Notes under the pieces: model-generated
What the model was told of the DNA's origin: nothing
The model's input: the letters and a program-made list of their open reading frames with translations, nothing else
The model's database searches: none
Translations under genes and position numbers: made by a program
From: Natronococcus occultus SP4
Lineage (GTDB): Archaea > Halobacteriota > Halobacteria > Halobacteriales > Natrialbaceae
Length of the DNA stretch: 64,000 nt
Assembly (NCBI RefSeq): GCF_000328685.1
Contig: NC_019974.1
Location: 2,781,001 to 2,845,000, forward strand
Reading direction: 5' to 3'
Shown here: in pieces, positions 23,302 through 34,289 of the stretch
Position numbering within the stretch: position 1 is the first letter of the stretch
How the letters are laid out: each line of letters starts with the position of its first letter

Positions 23302-25410
23302 TCAGGCGCTCGCCGAGGCGAGCGCCTCGACGTCCCGGTCGCGGGGCGGGGCGAGCCGAACCGCGCACTGCTTGAAGTGGGGCTCTTTCGAGCGAGGGTC
23401 GACCGCGGAGAGGGTCAGCTCGTTGACCGCGGGGTGGTGGATCGGGAGCCAGACGACGCCGTCCGGGATCGACTCGTCGGCCTCGATCCGCACGGTGATC
23501 GACGCCCGTCGCGAGGCGACCCGTGCGTACCTGCCGTCCGGACCGCTCTCGAGGACGTCCCCGACGGCGACGGCCGTCGCGGGGCTGAGCCGGGCGGTCG
23601 GCGGCCCGTCCTCGATCGTCCGAACGCCGGTGTTGTAGGCGTCGGGTCGGCGCGCAGTCGTCAGCGTGAACGGATAGTCGTCGTCGGTCGGCTCGGGCAG
23701 CGGCGCCGCCTGACCGTCCGAAAAACGGGCGCGATCGGACGGGGTCGGGAACGACCACGCCGCCGGGTCGTCGCCGGCGCCGTCCGTCGCGTCCTCGTAG
23801 TACCGGTACCCGCCCGCGGCGTCGGGCTCCGGCGCCGGCCACCGCACCGCCAGCTCGGCGTCGAGGCGGTCGTAGGAGAGCCCCGAGAGGTCGGCGGGGG
23901 TTCCCTCGGTCATCGCAGCGAGCTCTTCGAAGACCGGTTCTGGTTCGGGCGGATCGTCGAACAGCTCCGGTGCGAGCCGGTCGGCCAGCGAACCGATCAG
24001 CTCGAGGTCATTTCTGACGCCCGCAGGCGTCTCGGTCGCAGGCCGAACCCGCGAGACGGTGCGTTCCATGTTGGTCGTCGTCCCCGCGGACTCCCCCCAG
24101 GTGGTCGCCGGCAGGACGACGTCCGCGAGCTCGACGGTCTCACTGCGAAAGGCGTCCTGGACGACGAGGAAGGCGTCCGCGAGCGCCTCGCGGACGTGCG
24201 TCGCGTCGGGCATCCCCGCGACGGGGTTGGTCGCGACGGCGTAGACGGCCGCGACGTCGTCGCCGATCGCGTCGACGATCCCGACCGGTCCGGGCCCCGG
24301 CTCCGCGGGCAGCCGCGATTCCGGCACGCCCCAGGCCGCCGCGACGTCCTCGCGGGCCGCGGGGTCGTCGAACGGCCGGTGGCCGGGCCAGGTTCCTTTC
24401 GAGGAACACACTCGAGTCCCCATCGAGTTCGCCTGCCCGGTCAGCGAGAACGGACCCGATCCCGGACGGAGGTTCCCCGTCGCCAGACAGAGGTCGATCA
24501 ATGCGCCCGCGGCCGCGGTGCCGTCGACGCTCTGGTTGATCCCCATCCCCCAGTAGACGAGGCTCCGGCTCTCAAGGGCCGCGGCGAGTCGGTCGACGTC
24601 GGCCATCGAAACGCCAGCACGCTCGGCCGCGCGTTCGGCGTCCGGGAGCGACTCCCGGAGGCCGTCGAACCCCTCGGTCGCCTCGGCGACGAACGCCTCG
24701 TCGACCCGGTCGGTTTCGACGATCCGGGCCAGGACCGCGCGGGCCAGCGCGAGGTCGCCGCCGGGTTCGAGCGGAACGTGGCAGTCGGCGACCTCGGCGG
24801 TCTCGCTTTCGATCGGATCGACGACGAGCAGCTCCGACCCGTCCTCGTCGGCGGACTGGTTGATCCACCGGAAGAGGACGGGGTGGGCCGCGGCCGGGTT
24901 CGCCCCCCAGACGAGGTGGGTCTCGGCTTCCGGAACGTCGTCGTAGGTCGGCGGTGGCGCGTCGCTCCCGAAGGCGTCGTAGTAGGCGGTCACCGCCGAG
25001 GCCATACACAGCGTCGTGTTGGCGTCGTAGTACCGGGTGCCGATCCCGCCGCGGGCGAGTTTGCCGAGCGCGTAGGCCGCCTCGTTGGTCTGTTGGCCAC
25101 TACCCAGTACCGCGACGCCGTCGGGGCCGTCCTCGAGCGCGGTATCGAGCCCTTCCGCGGCCCGTTCGAGGGCGGTTTCCCAGGTCGTCGCCACCAGTTT
25201 CCCGTCCCGGCGAACGAGCGGTCGGGTCAGCCACTCGCCGTCGGGGTCGGCAGTCTCGCTGATCCCGCGCTGGCAGGCCAGTCCGCTCGAGACCGGGTGC
25301 GAGGCGTCGCCACGGACGCTCTCGAGGCCGTACCCTCGATCGACGGCTCGCTGGACGTGCCCGCAGCCGACCGCACACCGCATACAGGTCGTCGGGACGA
25401 AGTCGGTCAC
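23302..25410 (-). CDS. nasA: Assimilatory nitrate reductase, molybdopterin type
   Basis: 702 residues from a GTG at 25410, preceded by a G-rich stretch that may act as ribosome-binding site. The [4Fe-4S] motif is at the N-terminus: CMRCAVGC, then a Cys about 25 residues on in LACQRG. Molybdopterin-binding segments follow (YWGMGINQSVDGT, TGNLRPGSGPFSLTGQANSM), and the C-terminal molybdopterin dinucleotide-binding domain is present (DDYPFTLTTARRPDAYNTG and VWLPIHHPAVNELTL). No Tat signal, so a cytoplasmic, ferredoxin-dependent assimilatory enzyme is expected. A nitrite reductase gene is not in the window. Confidence 0.92.
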   Translation of the reverse strand: MTDFVPTTCMRCAVGCGHVQRAVDRGYGLESVRGDASHPVSSGLACQRGISETADPDGEWLTRPLVRRDGKLVATTWETALERAAEGLDTALEDGPDGVAVLGSGQQTNEAAYALGKLARGGIGTRYYDANTTLCMASAVTAYYDAFGSDAPPPTYDDVPEAETHLVWGANPAAAHPVLFRWINQSADEDGSELLVVDPIESETAEVADCHVPLEPGGDLALARAVLARIVETDRVDEAFVAEATEGFDGLRESLPDAERAAERAGVSMADVDRLAAALESRSLVYWGMGINQSVDGTAAAGALIDLCLATGNLRPGSGPFSLTGQANSMGTRVCSSKGTWPGHRPFDDPAAREDVAAAWGVPESRLPAEPGPGPVGIVDAIGDDVAAVYAVATNPVAGMPDATHVREALADAFLVVQDAFRSETVELADVVLPATTWGESAGTTTNMERTVSRVRPATETPAGVRNDLELIGSLADRLAPELFDDPPEPEPVFEELAAMTEGTPADLSGLSYDRLDAELAVRWPAPEPDAAGGYRYYEDATDGAGDDPAAWSFPTPSDRARFSDGQAAPLPEPTDDDYPFTLTTARRPDAYNTGVRTIEDGPPTARLSPATAVAVGDVLESGPDGRYARVASRRASITVRIEADESIPDGVVWLPIHHPAVNELTLSAVDPRSKEPHFKQCAVRLAPPRDRDVEALASASA

Positions 25411-26077
25411 CGTCGCTTCCCCCCACTGTTCAAACGTCTCGAATGTGGTTTACAAACGGTGGCCAAGACAACTTCTGGTGAACGGAATACGGACTTATCC
25501 ATGGGGAAGGGATACGTATGGAGGAACTAAACGCTAATCGTTTACAATTCGTTACTTCTCCCCTACGCTTTCGGGAAGGTCGAACATACCCCTACGGATA
25601 TGGAGAATATAAGGTCGTGATCTCTCGGGAGTTCTCGCTCGGAAACAGTCCCCGATGATATTGTATATCGCATATATTATTACCGGATTGTACAATAGAC
25701 ACTTATCTTGAAGATCGATAGTATACTGCCGAATGATCAGTACCTACTTCTCTTGAAACCCATTACGGGAATTTTATATTACCTAAATAGTATTTCTTAG
25801 TATATTCATTATAGTACGATCACAGAACCTGGCTTTCCGTCGGAAGCGAGGACGGGCCGTCGCGTCCCTGTGTCCCGTCGACTCGTCGCGCTCGATCCAC
25901 TCGAGCAGGACGAGAGCGTCCCGAACGCGACCAGGGTCGGACTCGTCGGCCGCCACCGGTCTCGCTCGTCTGTACTCAAACGCCAGGAGAGTGCGTCGTG
26001 AACGGAGTTTGCGCTGGTATCGGGTGGCGAAGGCGATCAACCGTACGTTTTTGTCGGTCTATGGGAAACGAGTGACC
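25411..26077. other. AT-rich 0.67-kb gap between divergent nasA and maeB
   Basis: No convincing gene. The middle (25600-25830) is strongly AT-rich, with dyads such as TGTATATCGCATATATTA and runs of TAT/ATA. A minus-strand frame around 25840-25990 gives acidic text (ARPVAADESDPGRVRDALVL) but has no good start. Promoters of both genes should lie at its ends. Confidence 0.45.
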
Positions 26078-28333
<2,256 letters not shown>

Positions 28334-28372
28334 CGAGCCCTCGTCGCACGTGTCGGCTCCGTACGCCGAAAC

Positions 28373-29329
28373 TCACGCGTTCGTGGATTCGTACAGCTCG
28401 AGTTGCTCGAGCAGTTCCGAATCGCGCGCAGCGACGACCGCTTCCGGGTCCTTGTCGTCCCAGTCGTAGACGCCCTGTCCGGTCTTCAACCCGAGATCGC
28501 CGGCTTCGACGAGTTCCGTGACGACCGGATTCGGATCGGTACCGCGATCGAGCGCTTCCATGAGGTACGACTCGATGGCGTAGTGGACGTCGATCCCGGA
28601 CTGGTCGACCTTCTCGAAGATCCCCATCGACGGCAGCCGAAAGCCGAACCCGGCCTTCACCGCTTTATCGATGTCTTCCGCGCTCGCGACACCGCGATCG
28701 AGCAACGAGAACGCCTCGTAGCACATCGCCATCTGGATTCGGTTGCCGATGTATCCGGGAACGTCCTTCTCGACGGTGATCGCCGTTTTCCCGAGACCGT
28801 CGAGAAACGCCGTGACGGCCGCCGCGAGATCGTCGTTCGTCCGCTCACCCTTGACGACCTCGACGAGCGGGACGATGTGGGGCGGGTTGAACCAGTGCGT
28901 GCCGAGAACCCGCTCGGGGGCGTCCGCCGCAGTCGCGATCTCCGTAATCGAGAGTCCCGACGTGTTCGACGCGAGCACCGTTTCGGGGCTCGTTAACTCC
29001 GATAGATCCTCGAACACCGTCCGCTTCACCTCGAGATCCTCGGTCACGGCCTCCACGACCAGATCGGCATCACCGACGACCGTCTCTAGCTCGGTCGAGT
29101 ACGTGACGGCGCTGGTCGCGCGATCGAACGCCGCGTGGTCTATGCGACCTTCGTCGCGCAGCAACCGGAGCGTCTCCCGGATACGCTCTCGACCGGTCTC
29201 GAGTCGTTCCTCGTTCGCGTCGTGTAGCCCGACGTCGTACCCTTCGCTCGCGAACGTGGCAGCGATGCCGTGTCCCATCGTACCGGCACCAACGACTGCG
29301 AGTCGCTCGGGATCGAAACGGTCCGTCAT
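28373..29329 (-). CDS. 3-hydroxyacyl-CoA dehydrogenase family protein
   Basis: 318 residues from the ATG giving MTDRFDPERL (another start three codons earlier). Rossmann motif AVVGAGTMGHGIAATFA; catalytic region LASNTSGLSITEIA and GTHWFNPPHIVPLVEVVKG with the active His; C-terminal domain with VPGYIGNRIQMAM. The segment GFGFRLPSMGIFEKVDQSG differs from the GHPMGP form of butyryl-type enzymes and is more like members acting on free hydroxy acids (for example gulonate 3-dehydrogenase or carnitine dehydrogenase), so a non-CoA substrate is possible. It lies at the edge of the sugar-acid island. Confidence 0.87.
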   Translation of the reverse strand: MTDRFDPERLAVVGAGTMGHGIAATFASEGYDVGLHDANEERLETGRERIRETLRLLRDEGRIDHAAFDRATSAVTYSTELETVVGDADLVVEAVTEDLEVKRTVFEDLSELTSPETVLASNTSGLSITEIATAADAPERVLGTHWFNPPHIVPLVEVVKGERTNDDLAAAVTAFLDGLGKTAITVEKDVPGYIGNRIQMAMCYEAFSLLDRGVASAEDIDKAVKAGFGFRLPSMGIFEKVDQSGIDVHYAIESYLMEALDRGTDPNPVVTELVEAGDLGLKTGQGVYDWDDKDPEAVVAARDSELLEQLELYESTNA

Positions 29330-29636
29330 TGTTTCCACCTCCTCGGAACGATACTTAAAATTCGTGATCTTCGCGGTCGGTCCGTTCTCTCCACACGGGG
29401 CTTAGGAGGTCACAGGTGAGGGTCGTCGGTACTGCGTACGGGGTACCCCGAGAAGTCCGAGCGATCAGCGTCGCACATACCCGACTTCCCTGTACGTGTG
29501 TCTGATATTTAAGGAGATAACCGATATATGATTTCGGAAGAAGAATTGCCGACCGAACGCTGCTTTCACGACGCTCGGTTGGAGGCGTTCGAGCCGGTGT
29601 CAGCGACGCGGGCTGTCACTTACGCGCCGCCCCTCG
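29330..29636. other. Gap, nothing recognised
   Basis: About 300 bp between two minus-strand genes. It includes an AT-rich patch (TTTAAGGAGATAACCGATATATG near 29507-29528) but no coding frame or clear dyad. It probably carries the promoter of the 3-hydroxyacyl-CoA dehydrogenase-type gene. Confidence 0.35.
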
Positions 29637-30938
29637 CTATTCCTGTGGGCCGTAGTCCGGACTGATATCCTCGCGGAGGCGGGCCTCCGCGGAGAGCTGG
29701 TGGGCGTGGGTGCCCTCGAGTTCGCAGATCTTCGCGGCCCAGGGGGCGATGCGGGCGGCGCCCTCCTCGGTCGCCTCCTGGTGGGTGAGGATCTTGAGGT
29801 AGGTGTTGACCGTGATGCCGCCGCTGTAGCGGGCGACCTCGAGGGTCGGCAGCGAGTGGTTGGTGCCGACGGCCTTGTCGCCGAAGACGACCGGCGAGTG
29901 ATCCCCGAGGAACAGTGAACCGTAGTTGTAGAGGTCGTCGACGACCGAACGGGGCTCGTCGATCATCACCTGCAGGTGCTCGATCGCGTAGTCGTTGACG
30001 ACCTCGAGGGCGTCCGACATGGTGTCGGCGACGACGACCTCGCCGTTTTCCTCCCAGCACTCGCGGGCGACGTCCTCGGTGCGCAGGTCGTTGGCCTGCT
30101 CGTCGAACGCCGCAACGGCGTCCTCGGCGACGTCGCGGTCGGTCGAGACGAGGATCGGCCGCGAGTTGGGGTCGTGCTCGGCCTGGGCGAGCAGGTCCGT
30201 CGCGACGAGCTCGGGGTCGGCGGTCTCGTCGGTCAGAATGAGTACCTCGCTGGGCCCGGCCAGGAAGTCGATGCCGACGTGGCCGAACACCTGGCGTTTC
30301 GCCTCCGTTGTGAAGACGTTGCCCGGCCCGGTGATCTTGGCGACCTCGGGAACGGTGTCGGTGCCGTAAGCCATCGCGCCGATCGCCTGGGCGCCGCCGA
30401 TGCTGTAGATCTCGTCGGCGCCCGACTGGTCCATCGCGTACAGCTGCGCCGGCTGGATGCTCCCGTCCTCCTGGGGCGGCGCGCAGGTGACGATCCGCTC
30501 GACGCCGGCGACGTCGGCCGGAACGATCGACATCGCGGGGGCAGCCACGAGCGGGTGGCGGCCGCCGGGGACGTACGTTCCCGCGGACTCGACGGGGACG
30601 ACCCGCTGACCGAGTGTGACGCCGTCCTCGAACTCCCGCTCAAAGCCCGAGACGTGTTCGCGCTGTTCCTCGTGGAACTCGCGAACGTTCGCGATCGTGT
30701 TGTCGATCGCCTCCCGCTCGGCGTCGGTCAGCTCCTCGGCCGCGGCCTCGATCTCGCGCTCGCTCACGCGGAACTCCTCGACCTCGACGCCGTCGAACCG
30801 CTCGGTAAACTCGTGGACTGCGTCGTCGCCGCGTTCCTTGACTTCCGAGAGGATGTCGTGTACCGAGTCCGTAACCTCCTGATCGATCTCGATCGAGGCG
30901 CTACCCGCCTCCTTGAGATACTCCACTGTATCGGACAT
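29637..30938 (-). CDS. HisD-like dehydrogenase, HpsN (sulfopropanediol dehydrogenase) type
   Basis: 433 residues, from the ATG giving MSDTVEYLKE. The histidinol dehydrogenase scaffold is intact: zinc ligands Gln and His in LLAQAEHDPNS, catalytic Glu-His in AIEHLQVM, Asp in VVFGDKAVGTNH and C-terminal His in THAHQLSAE. The text FGDKAVGTNHSLPT, VARYSGGITVNTYLK and LTHQ resembles HpsN-type relatives (GDK.xGTNH.LPT) more than biosynthetic HisD (GDY.SGTNH). This family oxidises a terminal alcohol to an acid in two NAD-dependent steps. With a divergent SDR gene and a sugar-acid operon nearby, a catabolic polyol oxidase is more likely than histidine synthesis. Substrate unproven. Confidence 0.85.
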   Translation of the reverse strand: MSDTVEYLKEAGSASIEIDQEVTDSVHDILSEVKERGDDAVHEFTERFDGVEVEEFRVSEREIEAAAEELTDAEREAIDNTIANVREFHEEQREHVSGFEREFEDGVTLGQRVVPVESAGTYVPGGRHPLVAAPAMSIVPADVAGVERIVTCAPPQEDGSIQPAQLYAMDQSGADEIYSIGGAQAIGAMAYGTDTVPEVAKITGPGNVFTTEAKRQVFGHVGIDFLAGPSEVLILTDETADPELVATDLLAQAEHDPNSRPILVSTDRDVAEDAVAAFDEQANDLRTEDVARECWEENGEVVVADTMSDALEVVNDYAIEHLQVMIDEPRSVVDDLYNYGSLFLGDHSPVVFGDKAVGTNHSLPTLEVARYSGGITVNTYLKILTHQEATEEGAARIAPWAAKICELEGTHAHQLSAEARLREDISPDYGPQE

Positions 30939-30956
30939 GCTATCGAGTCTGGATAA

Positions 30957-30978
30957 CACGATCGTGATATAAAAAACG
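30957..30978 (-). promoter_or_regulatory. TATA box and palindrome CACGATCGTG upstream of the HisD-like gene
   Basis: On the minus strand TTTTTTATATC (30966-30978) is the TATA box, and the 10-bp perfect palindrome CACGATCGTG (30957-30966) follows immediately. With ATA..TAT flanks it is nearly symmetrical over 18 bp. It sits where a repressor would block transcription of the gene starting at 30938; the divergent SDR promoter (GTTATTC near 31020) is about 50 bp away. Confidence 0.5.
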
Positions 30979-31051
30979 TGGGATACGGTCGCAGGACACG
31001 CTCGGCGCGAGGGGCCAGCAGTTATTCGCCTGGAGGCGCAACTCGAGGCCG

Positions 31052-31825
31052 ATGCACGACGAACGGACGATCATCGTCACCGGCGCAAGCGGTGGTATCG
31101 GGCGGGAGATCGCACTCACGCTGCTCGCCGAGGACGCGAACGTCGCGCTGGCGGCGCGGGGCGACGGAATCGAGGAGTCAGCGGCGATGGCCGACGCGGG
31201 CAACCGGGCGCTGCCCGTTCGAACCGACGTCACCGACGAGTCCTCGGTCGAGGAGCTGGTCGATCGGACGGCGGCCGAGTTCGGCGGAGTCGACGGCGTC
31301 GTGAACAACGCCGGGATCGCCGGCCCCACGGCACCGGTCGAGGACGTCGCGGCCGACGACTGGGATCGTACGATGGCGGTCAACGCACGGGGTCCGTTCC
31401 TGCTCGTGAAACACGCCGCGCCGTTGCTGGCCGAGAGCGACCGCGCGAGCGTCGTGAACATCTCCTCGATCAGCGGGAAGCGCCCGCTCGAGGATCGTAC
31501 TCCCTACGTGGCCTCGAAGATGGCGGTGATCGGACTCACCCGCACGCTCGCGTTCGAGCTGGGAGACGACGACGTGACGGTAAACGCCGTCTGTCCGGGC
31601 GCGACGTCGGGGCCCCGAATCGACGACGTGATAGAGAAACAGGCCGAGCGACGCGACCTCTCCTACGAGGAGGCCAAAGAGGTCGTGTTCACCGACGACG
31701 CGGCGCTGGGTGAGCTGGTCGAGCCCGAGGACGTCGCCGAAACCGTCTCGTTCCTGCTGGGTCCCGAAGCGCGACGGATCACGGGCCAGGATATCAACGT
31801 CGACGCGGGAACGGCCTGGTACTGA
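31052..31825 (+). CDS. Short-chain dehydrogenase/reductase (SDR, FabG-like)
   Basis: 257 residues with all classical SDR motifs: TGASGGIG cofactor loop, NNAGIAGP, catalytic Ser in NISSISGKR, YVASKMAV (Tyr-x3-Lys) and PGATSGPR. The C-terminal RITGQDINVDAGTAWY is typical of sugar or polyol SDRs. An acidic or hydrophobic residue after the first strand cannot settle NAD versus NADP by eye. It is divergent from the HisD-like gene with 113 bp between them, suggesting joint control; together they may oxidise and isomerise a polyol or sugar acid. Specific substrate unknown. Confidence 0.9.
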   Translation: MHDERTIIVTGASGGIGREIALTLLAEDANVALAARGDGIEESAAMADAGNRALPVRTDVTDESSVEELVDRTAAEFGGVDGVVNNAGIAGPTAPVEDVAADDWDRTMAVNARGPFLLVKHAAPLLAESDRASVVNISSISGKRPLEDRTPYVASKMAVIGLTRTLAFELGDDDVTVNAVCPGATSGPRIDDVIEKQAERRDLSYEEAKEVVFTDDAALGELVEPEDVAETVSFLLGPEARRITGQDINVDAGTAWY

Positions 31826-31838
31826 GCCGACGCGGCGC

Positions 31839-32417
31839 TCACGCCTCCGGCTCCGGCTGGTCTCGGTAGGCGTCCGACAGCGGTTCGATGTCCTCGAGCA
31901 GCTCGACCTGTTTCGTCAGCGAGCTGATCGCGTACCGATCGCCGTCCTCGCCGTAGTCGACGATGTAGTACGGCGTGTAAACGAGCTCGAGCTCGTCGAG
32001 CGACGTCTCGGGTCGCCTGACTGGGCGGTACTTCCGGTTGATGTACCCGAACAGCCAGTCGTCCCACTTTTCTTCGGCCTCGCGCTCGGCGACCGACACC
32101 GGGACGACCCGGCCGTCGGGAGCCGTTCGGGTCTCGATCTCGGGGATGGTGACGTCGACCTCCCCCGCTCGGCCGGTGGCGGCGTCGATCCCCGCGACGA
32201 ACCTGACGGTCTTCTCGCCGCGACCGATCCGATCGAAGACGACCGTCGTGTACGCGAGGTAGTCCGGATAGTACAGCGTGGTCACCCGCGGCTCGGTGTC
32301 CCCGCGTCCGAGCAGCGACTCGAGTTTCGAGCGGAGAAACGTCGTGAACGTCAGCCGATCGGTTCGTCCGGCGGCGTCGGACGGGTCGAGCCGCGGTTCG
32401 AAACACGGGAGTTCCAT
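31839..32417 (-). CDS. Uncharacterised haloarchaeal protein
   Basis: 192 residues, acidic, no signal or membrane segment. I do not recognise a family. Text such as TTLYYPDYLAYTTVVFDRIG, TVRFVAGIDAATGRAGEVDV and ELVYTPYYIVDYGEDGDRYA suggests a beta-rich fold with many aromatic residues. It converges with the SDR gene (13-bp gap) and is followed on the same strand by the SSS symporter gene. A link to transport or sugar metabolism is only positional. Confidence 0.7.
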   Translation of the reverse strand: MELPCFEPRLDPSDAAGRTDRLTFTTFLRSKLESLLGRGDTEPRVTTLYYPDYLAYTTVVFDRIGRGEKTVRFVAGIDAATGRAGEVDVTIPEIETRTAPDGRVVPVSVAEREAEEKWDDWLFGYINRKYRPVRRPETSLDELELVYTPYYIVDYGEDGDRYAISSLTKQVELLEDIEPLSDAYRDQPEPEA

Positions 32418-32502
32418 TACCGGTGACCAGCGGCGACGATCACTTAGCTGTTGGCGTCTCGCGGTCGCGTCCTCGAGAGTGGAGAGCAGCCGAGACCGCG
32501 AG

Positions 32503-34077
32503 TCAGTCGTCGCTCTCGACGCGACCCCCGTCGGAGAGCTCGGTGGTGCCCCGGAAGACCTCGTTGCGGTCCTCGACGGCCATCGGCTCGGTGAACTTAC
32601 TGCCGAGGTACGTCGAGACGCAGCTCACGATGAAGCCGATCCCGCTCGAGGCGTAGGGGTTCTCGCTGTAGGGGAAGAGGCTGAAGCCGGCGATCGAGTC
32701 GTACAGCCCCATCTGCGGGCCAAGGTGGATCACGGCGTACACCGCGAAGCCGGCGACGAAGCCGATTATCGCGGCCTTCTTCGAGGTGGATTCGTCGAGG
32801 CTGCCGACGAAGTAGGGGCCGCTGTAGGCGGAGATGATACCGCCGATCCCGATCCACATGAACACCGACAGGTACTGCGGCGGCGTCATCACGGCCGCGA
32901 CCGCGACGATGGTGACGACGACGGTCGCGACCCGGGAGATGAGCAGCGCGCGCTGGTTCACGGCGGGACTCGAGGGGTCACCGCCCTTCCAGGGAACGTA
33001 CGTCTTCCGGTAGAGGTCGTTCGCGAAGATCTGTGCGACCGAGATGATGAGTCCGTCGGCGGTGGAGATGATCGCGCTGAGGATCGCAACTCCGAGGAAG
33101 GCGGCGAAGACGGCTGGCAGCGTCTCGATGAACAGCACGGGGATGATCGCGTCGGGGTCGGCGATCTCGATCCCCTGGGCCGCGCCCAGCACGCCGCCGA
33201 GGAACATCAGCGGGAGCGTCATGCCCGCGACCGCGGCGACGATGAAGAACTTCTTCATGTACTGGGTGCCCTTGATCGCGAAGAACTTGTTGCCCAGGTG
33301 GGGCTGGGCGGTAAAGCCGATGTGGCCGACGAACAGCAGGAAGATCACCCACCAGTTGGCGAAGATCGGGTTCTCGGAGTCGGTGTGGGTGTCCCACTGC
33401 TGGCCCGCATCGAGATTCGCGTTGACTGCCGAGACGCCCCCGTCGAACCCCCAGCCGGTGAGAAACATCGCGAAGATCAGGATCGTGATTCCGACCATGA
33501 TCGCGCCCTGGACGGCGTCGGTGATGATGTCGGCGTGGCTGCCGCCGAGGGTCAGGTACAGCAACAGCATCCCGGCCGCGGCCCAGATCCCGACAGTGTA
33601 GTCGATCCCGAGGATCGTATCGAACATCCAGCCGGCGGCGACGATCTGGGACATGACGTAAAACAGCAAGAAGAGGGCGACGAGCGAGGCCATCAGTCGG
33701 ATCACGGGGCTCTTGAATCGGTCACCCAGGAAGTCCGGAATCGACTGCGAGCCGGCCTCGTCACCGACTTTCTTCGTGATGCGGGCGACGAGCATGATGC
33801 CGAGGTAGGCGCCGATCGGGTAGATCAGCGCGTAGTAGCCCGCCTTGAATCCCATATCGTATGCCATCCCCGGGATTCCCATGAACGTCGAGCCGCTGGC
33901 GACGGTCGCTGCGTACGCGAACCCGAGCGCGAGGAAGCCGAACCCGCCCCGAGCCGTCGCGTAGTCGTCCTGCGTTCCCGTTCGCTTCCATCCCCAGTAG
34001 CCCAGTCCGGCGATGACGACGAGGTAGAACGCCAGAAAGAGCCAGCCGTAGGTAACGACGGCATCGGTCGTCGGCAT
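32503..34077 (-). CDS. Sodium/solute symporter (SSS family)
   Basis: 524 residues, about thirteen membrane segments, normal for SSS. Family motifs: YATARGGFGFLALGFAYAAT with GSTFMGIPGMAY in TM1-TM2, and ILSAIISTADGLIISVAQIF (the conserved S-T-A-D-G-region around the sodium site). It imports an organic solute with sodium, as haloarchaea use sodium gradients. The gene begins in an ATGA overlap with the 43-residue membrane protein at 34077-34208 and lies beside an IclR regulator, so the substrate is probably controlled by that regulator. Confidence 0.92.
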   Translation of the reverse strand: MPTTDAVVTYGWLFLAFYLVVIAGLGYWGWKRTGTQDDYATARGGFGFLALGFAYAATVASGSTFMGIPGMAYDMGFKAGYYALIYPIGAYLGIMLVARITKKVGDEAGSQSIPDFLGDRFKSPVIRLMASLVALFLLFYVMSQIVAAGWMFDTILGIDYTVGIWAAAGMLLLYLTLGGSHADIITDAVQGAIMVGITILIFAMFLTGWGFDGGVSAVNANLDAGQQWDTHTDSENPIFANWWVIFLLFVGHIGFTAQPHLGNKFFAIKGTQYMKKFFIVAAVAGMTLPLMFLGGVLGAAQGIEIADPDAIIPVLFIETLPAVFAAFLGVAILSAIISTADGLIISVAQIFANDLYRKTYVPWKGGDPSSPAVNQRALLISRVATVVVTIVAVAAVMTPPQYLSVFMWIGIGGIISAYSGPYFVGSLDESTSKKAAIIGFVAGFAVYAVIHLGPQMGLYDSIAGFSLFPYSENPYASSGIGFIVSCVSTYLGSKFTEPMAVEDRNEVFRGTTELSDGGRVESDD

Positions 34078-34208
34078 CAGCGCTCACCCTCCGCCGTCGC
34101 CCGCTCCTCGCTGCGTTGCTCGATGAGGTCCTCGATCTTCAGGACCCATACCGCGACGATGAGGAAGTACAGTACTGTCGTCACTAGCAGCACCTGCATG
34201 ACGTTCAT
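34077..34208 (-). CDS. 43-aa single-pass membrane protein coupled to the SSS symporter
   Basis: From the ATG giving MNVMQVLLVTTVLYFLIVAV, one membrane segment and a charged cytoplasmic tail (KIEDLIEQRSEERATAEGER). The stop overlaps the ATG of the symporter (ATGA). Small accessory proteins of this kind are found upstream of SSS symporters in other prokaryotes and may help folding or regulate the carrier. The protein starts 28-30 codons after weaker in-frame alternatives, but the hydrophobic part fixes this start. Confidence 0.78.
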   Translation of the reverse strand: MNVMQVLLVTTVLYFLIVAVWVLKIEDLIEQRSEERATAEGER

Positions 34209-34289
34209 TGGTACTACAACACAGTGGCCGCTACCGGAGTGATAAGTATAACGATTTTCTGGCAACGAGCCGGTCGGAACGGGCGGACG

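Noticed and set aside
25783-26040. 85-codon minus-strand gene between nasA and maeB
   Set aside because: Part of it is acidic, but the start region is Arg-rich, no TATA box or coupling fits and it covers the maeB promoter area.
29637-30938. Biosynthetic histidinol dehydrogenase
   Set aside because: The GDK..GTNH and ARYSGG text and the catabolic neighbours favour an HpsN-like role; no other his gene is near. Kept as alternative only.
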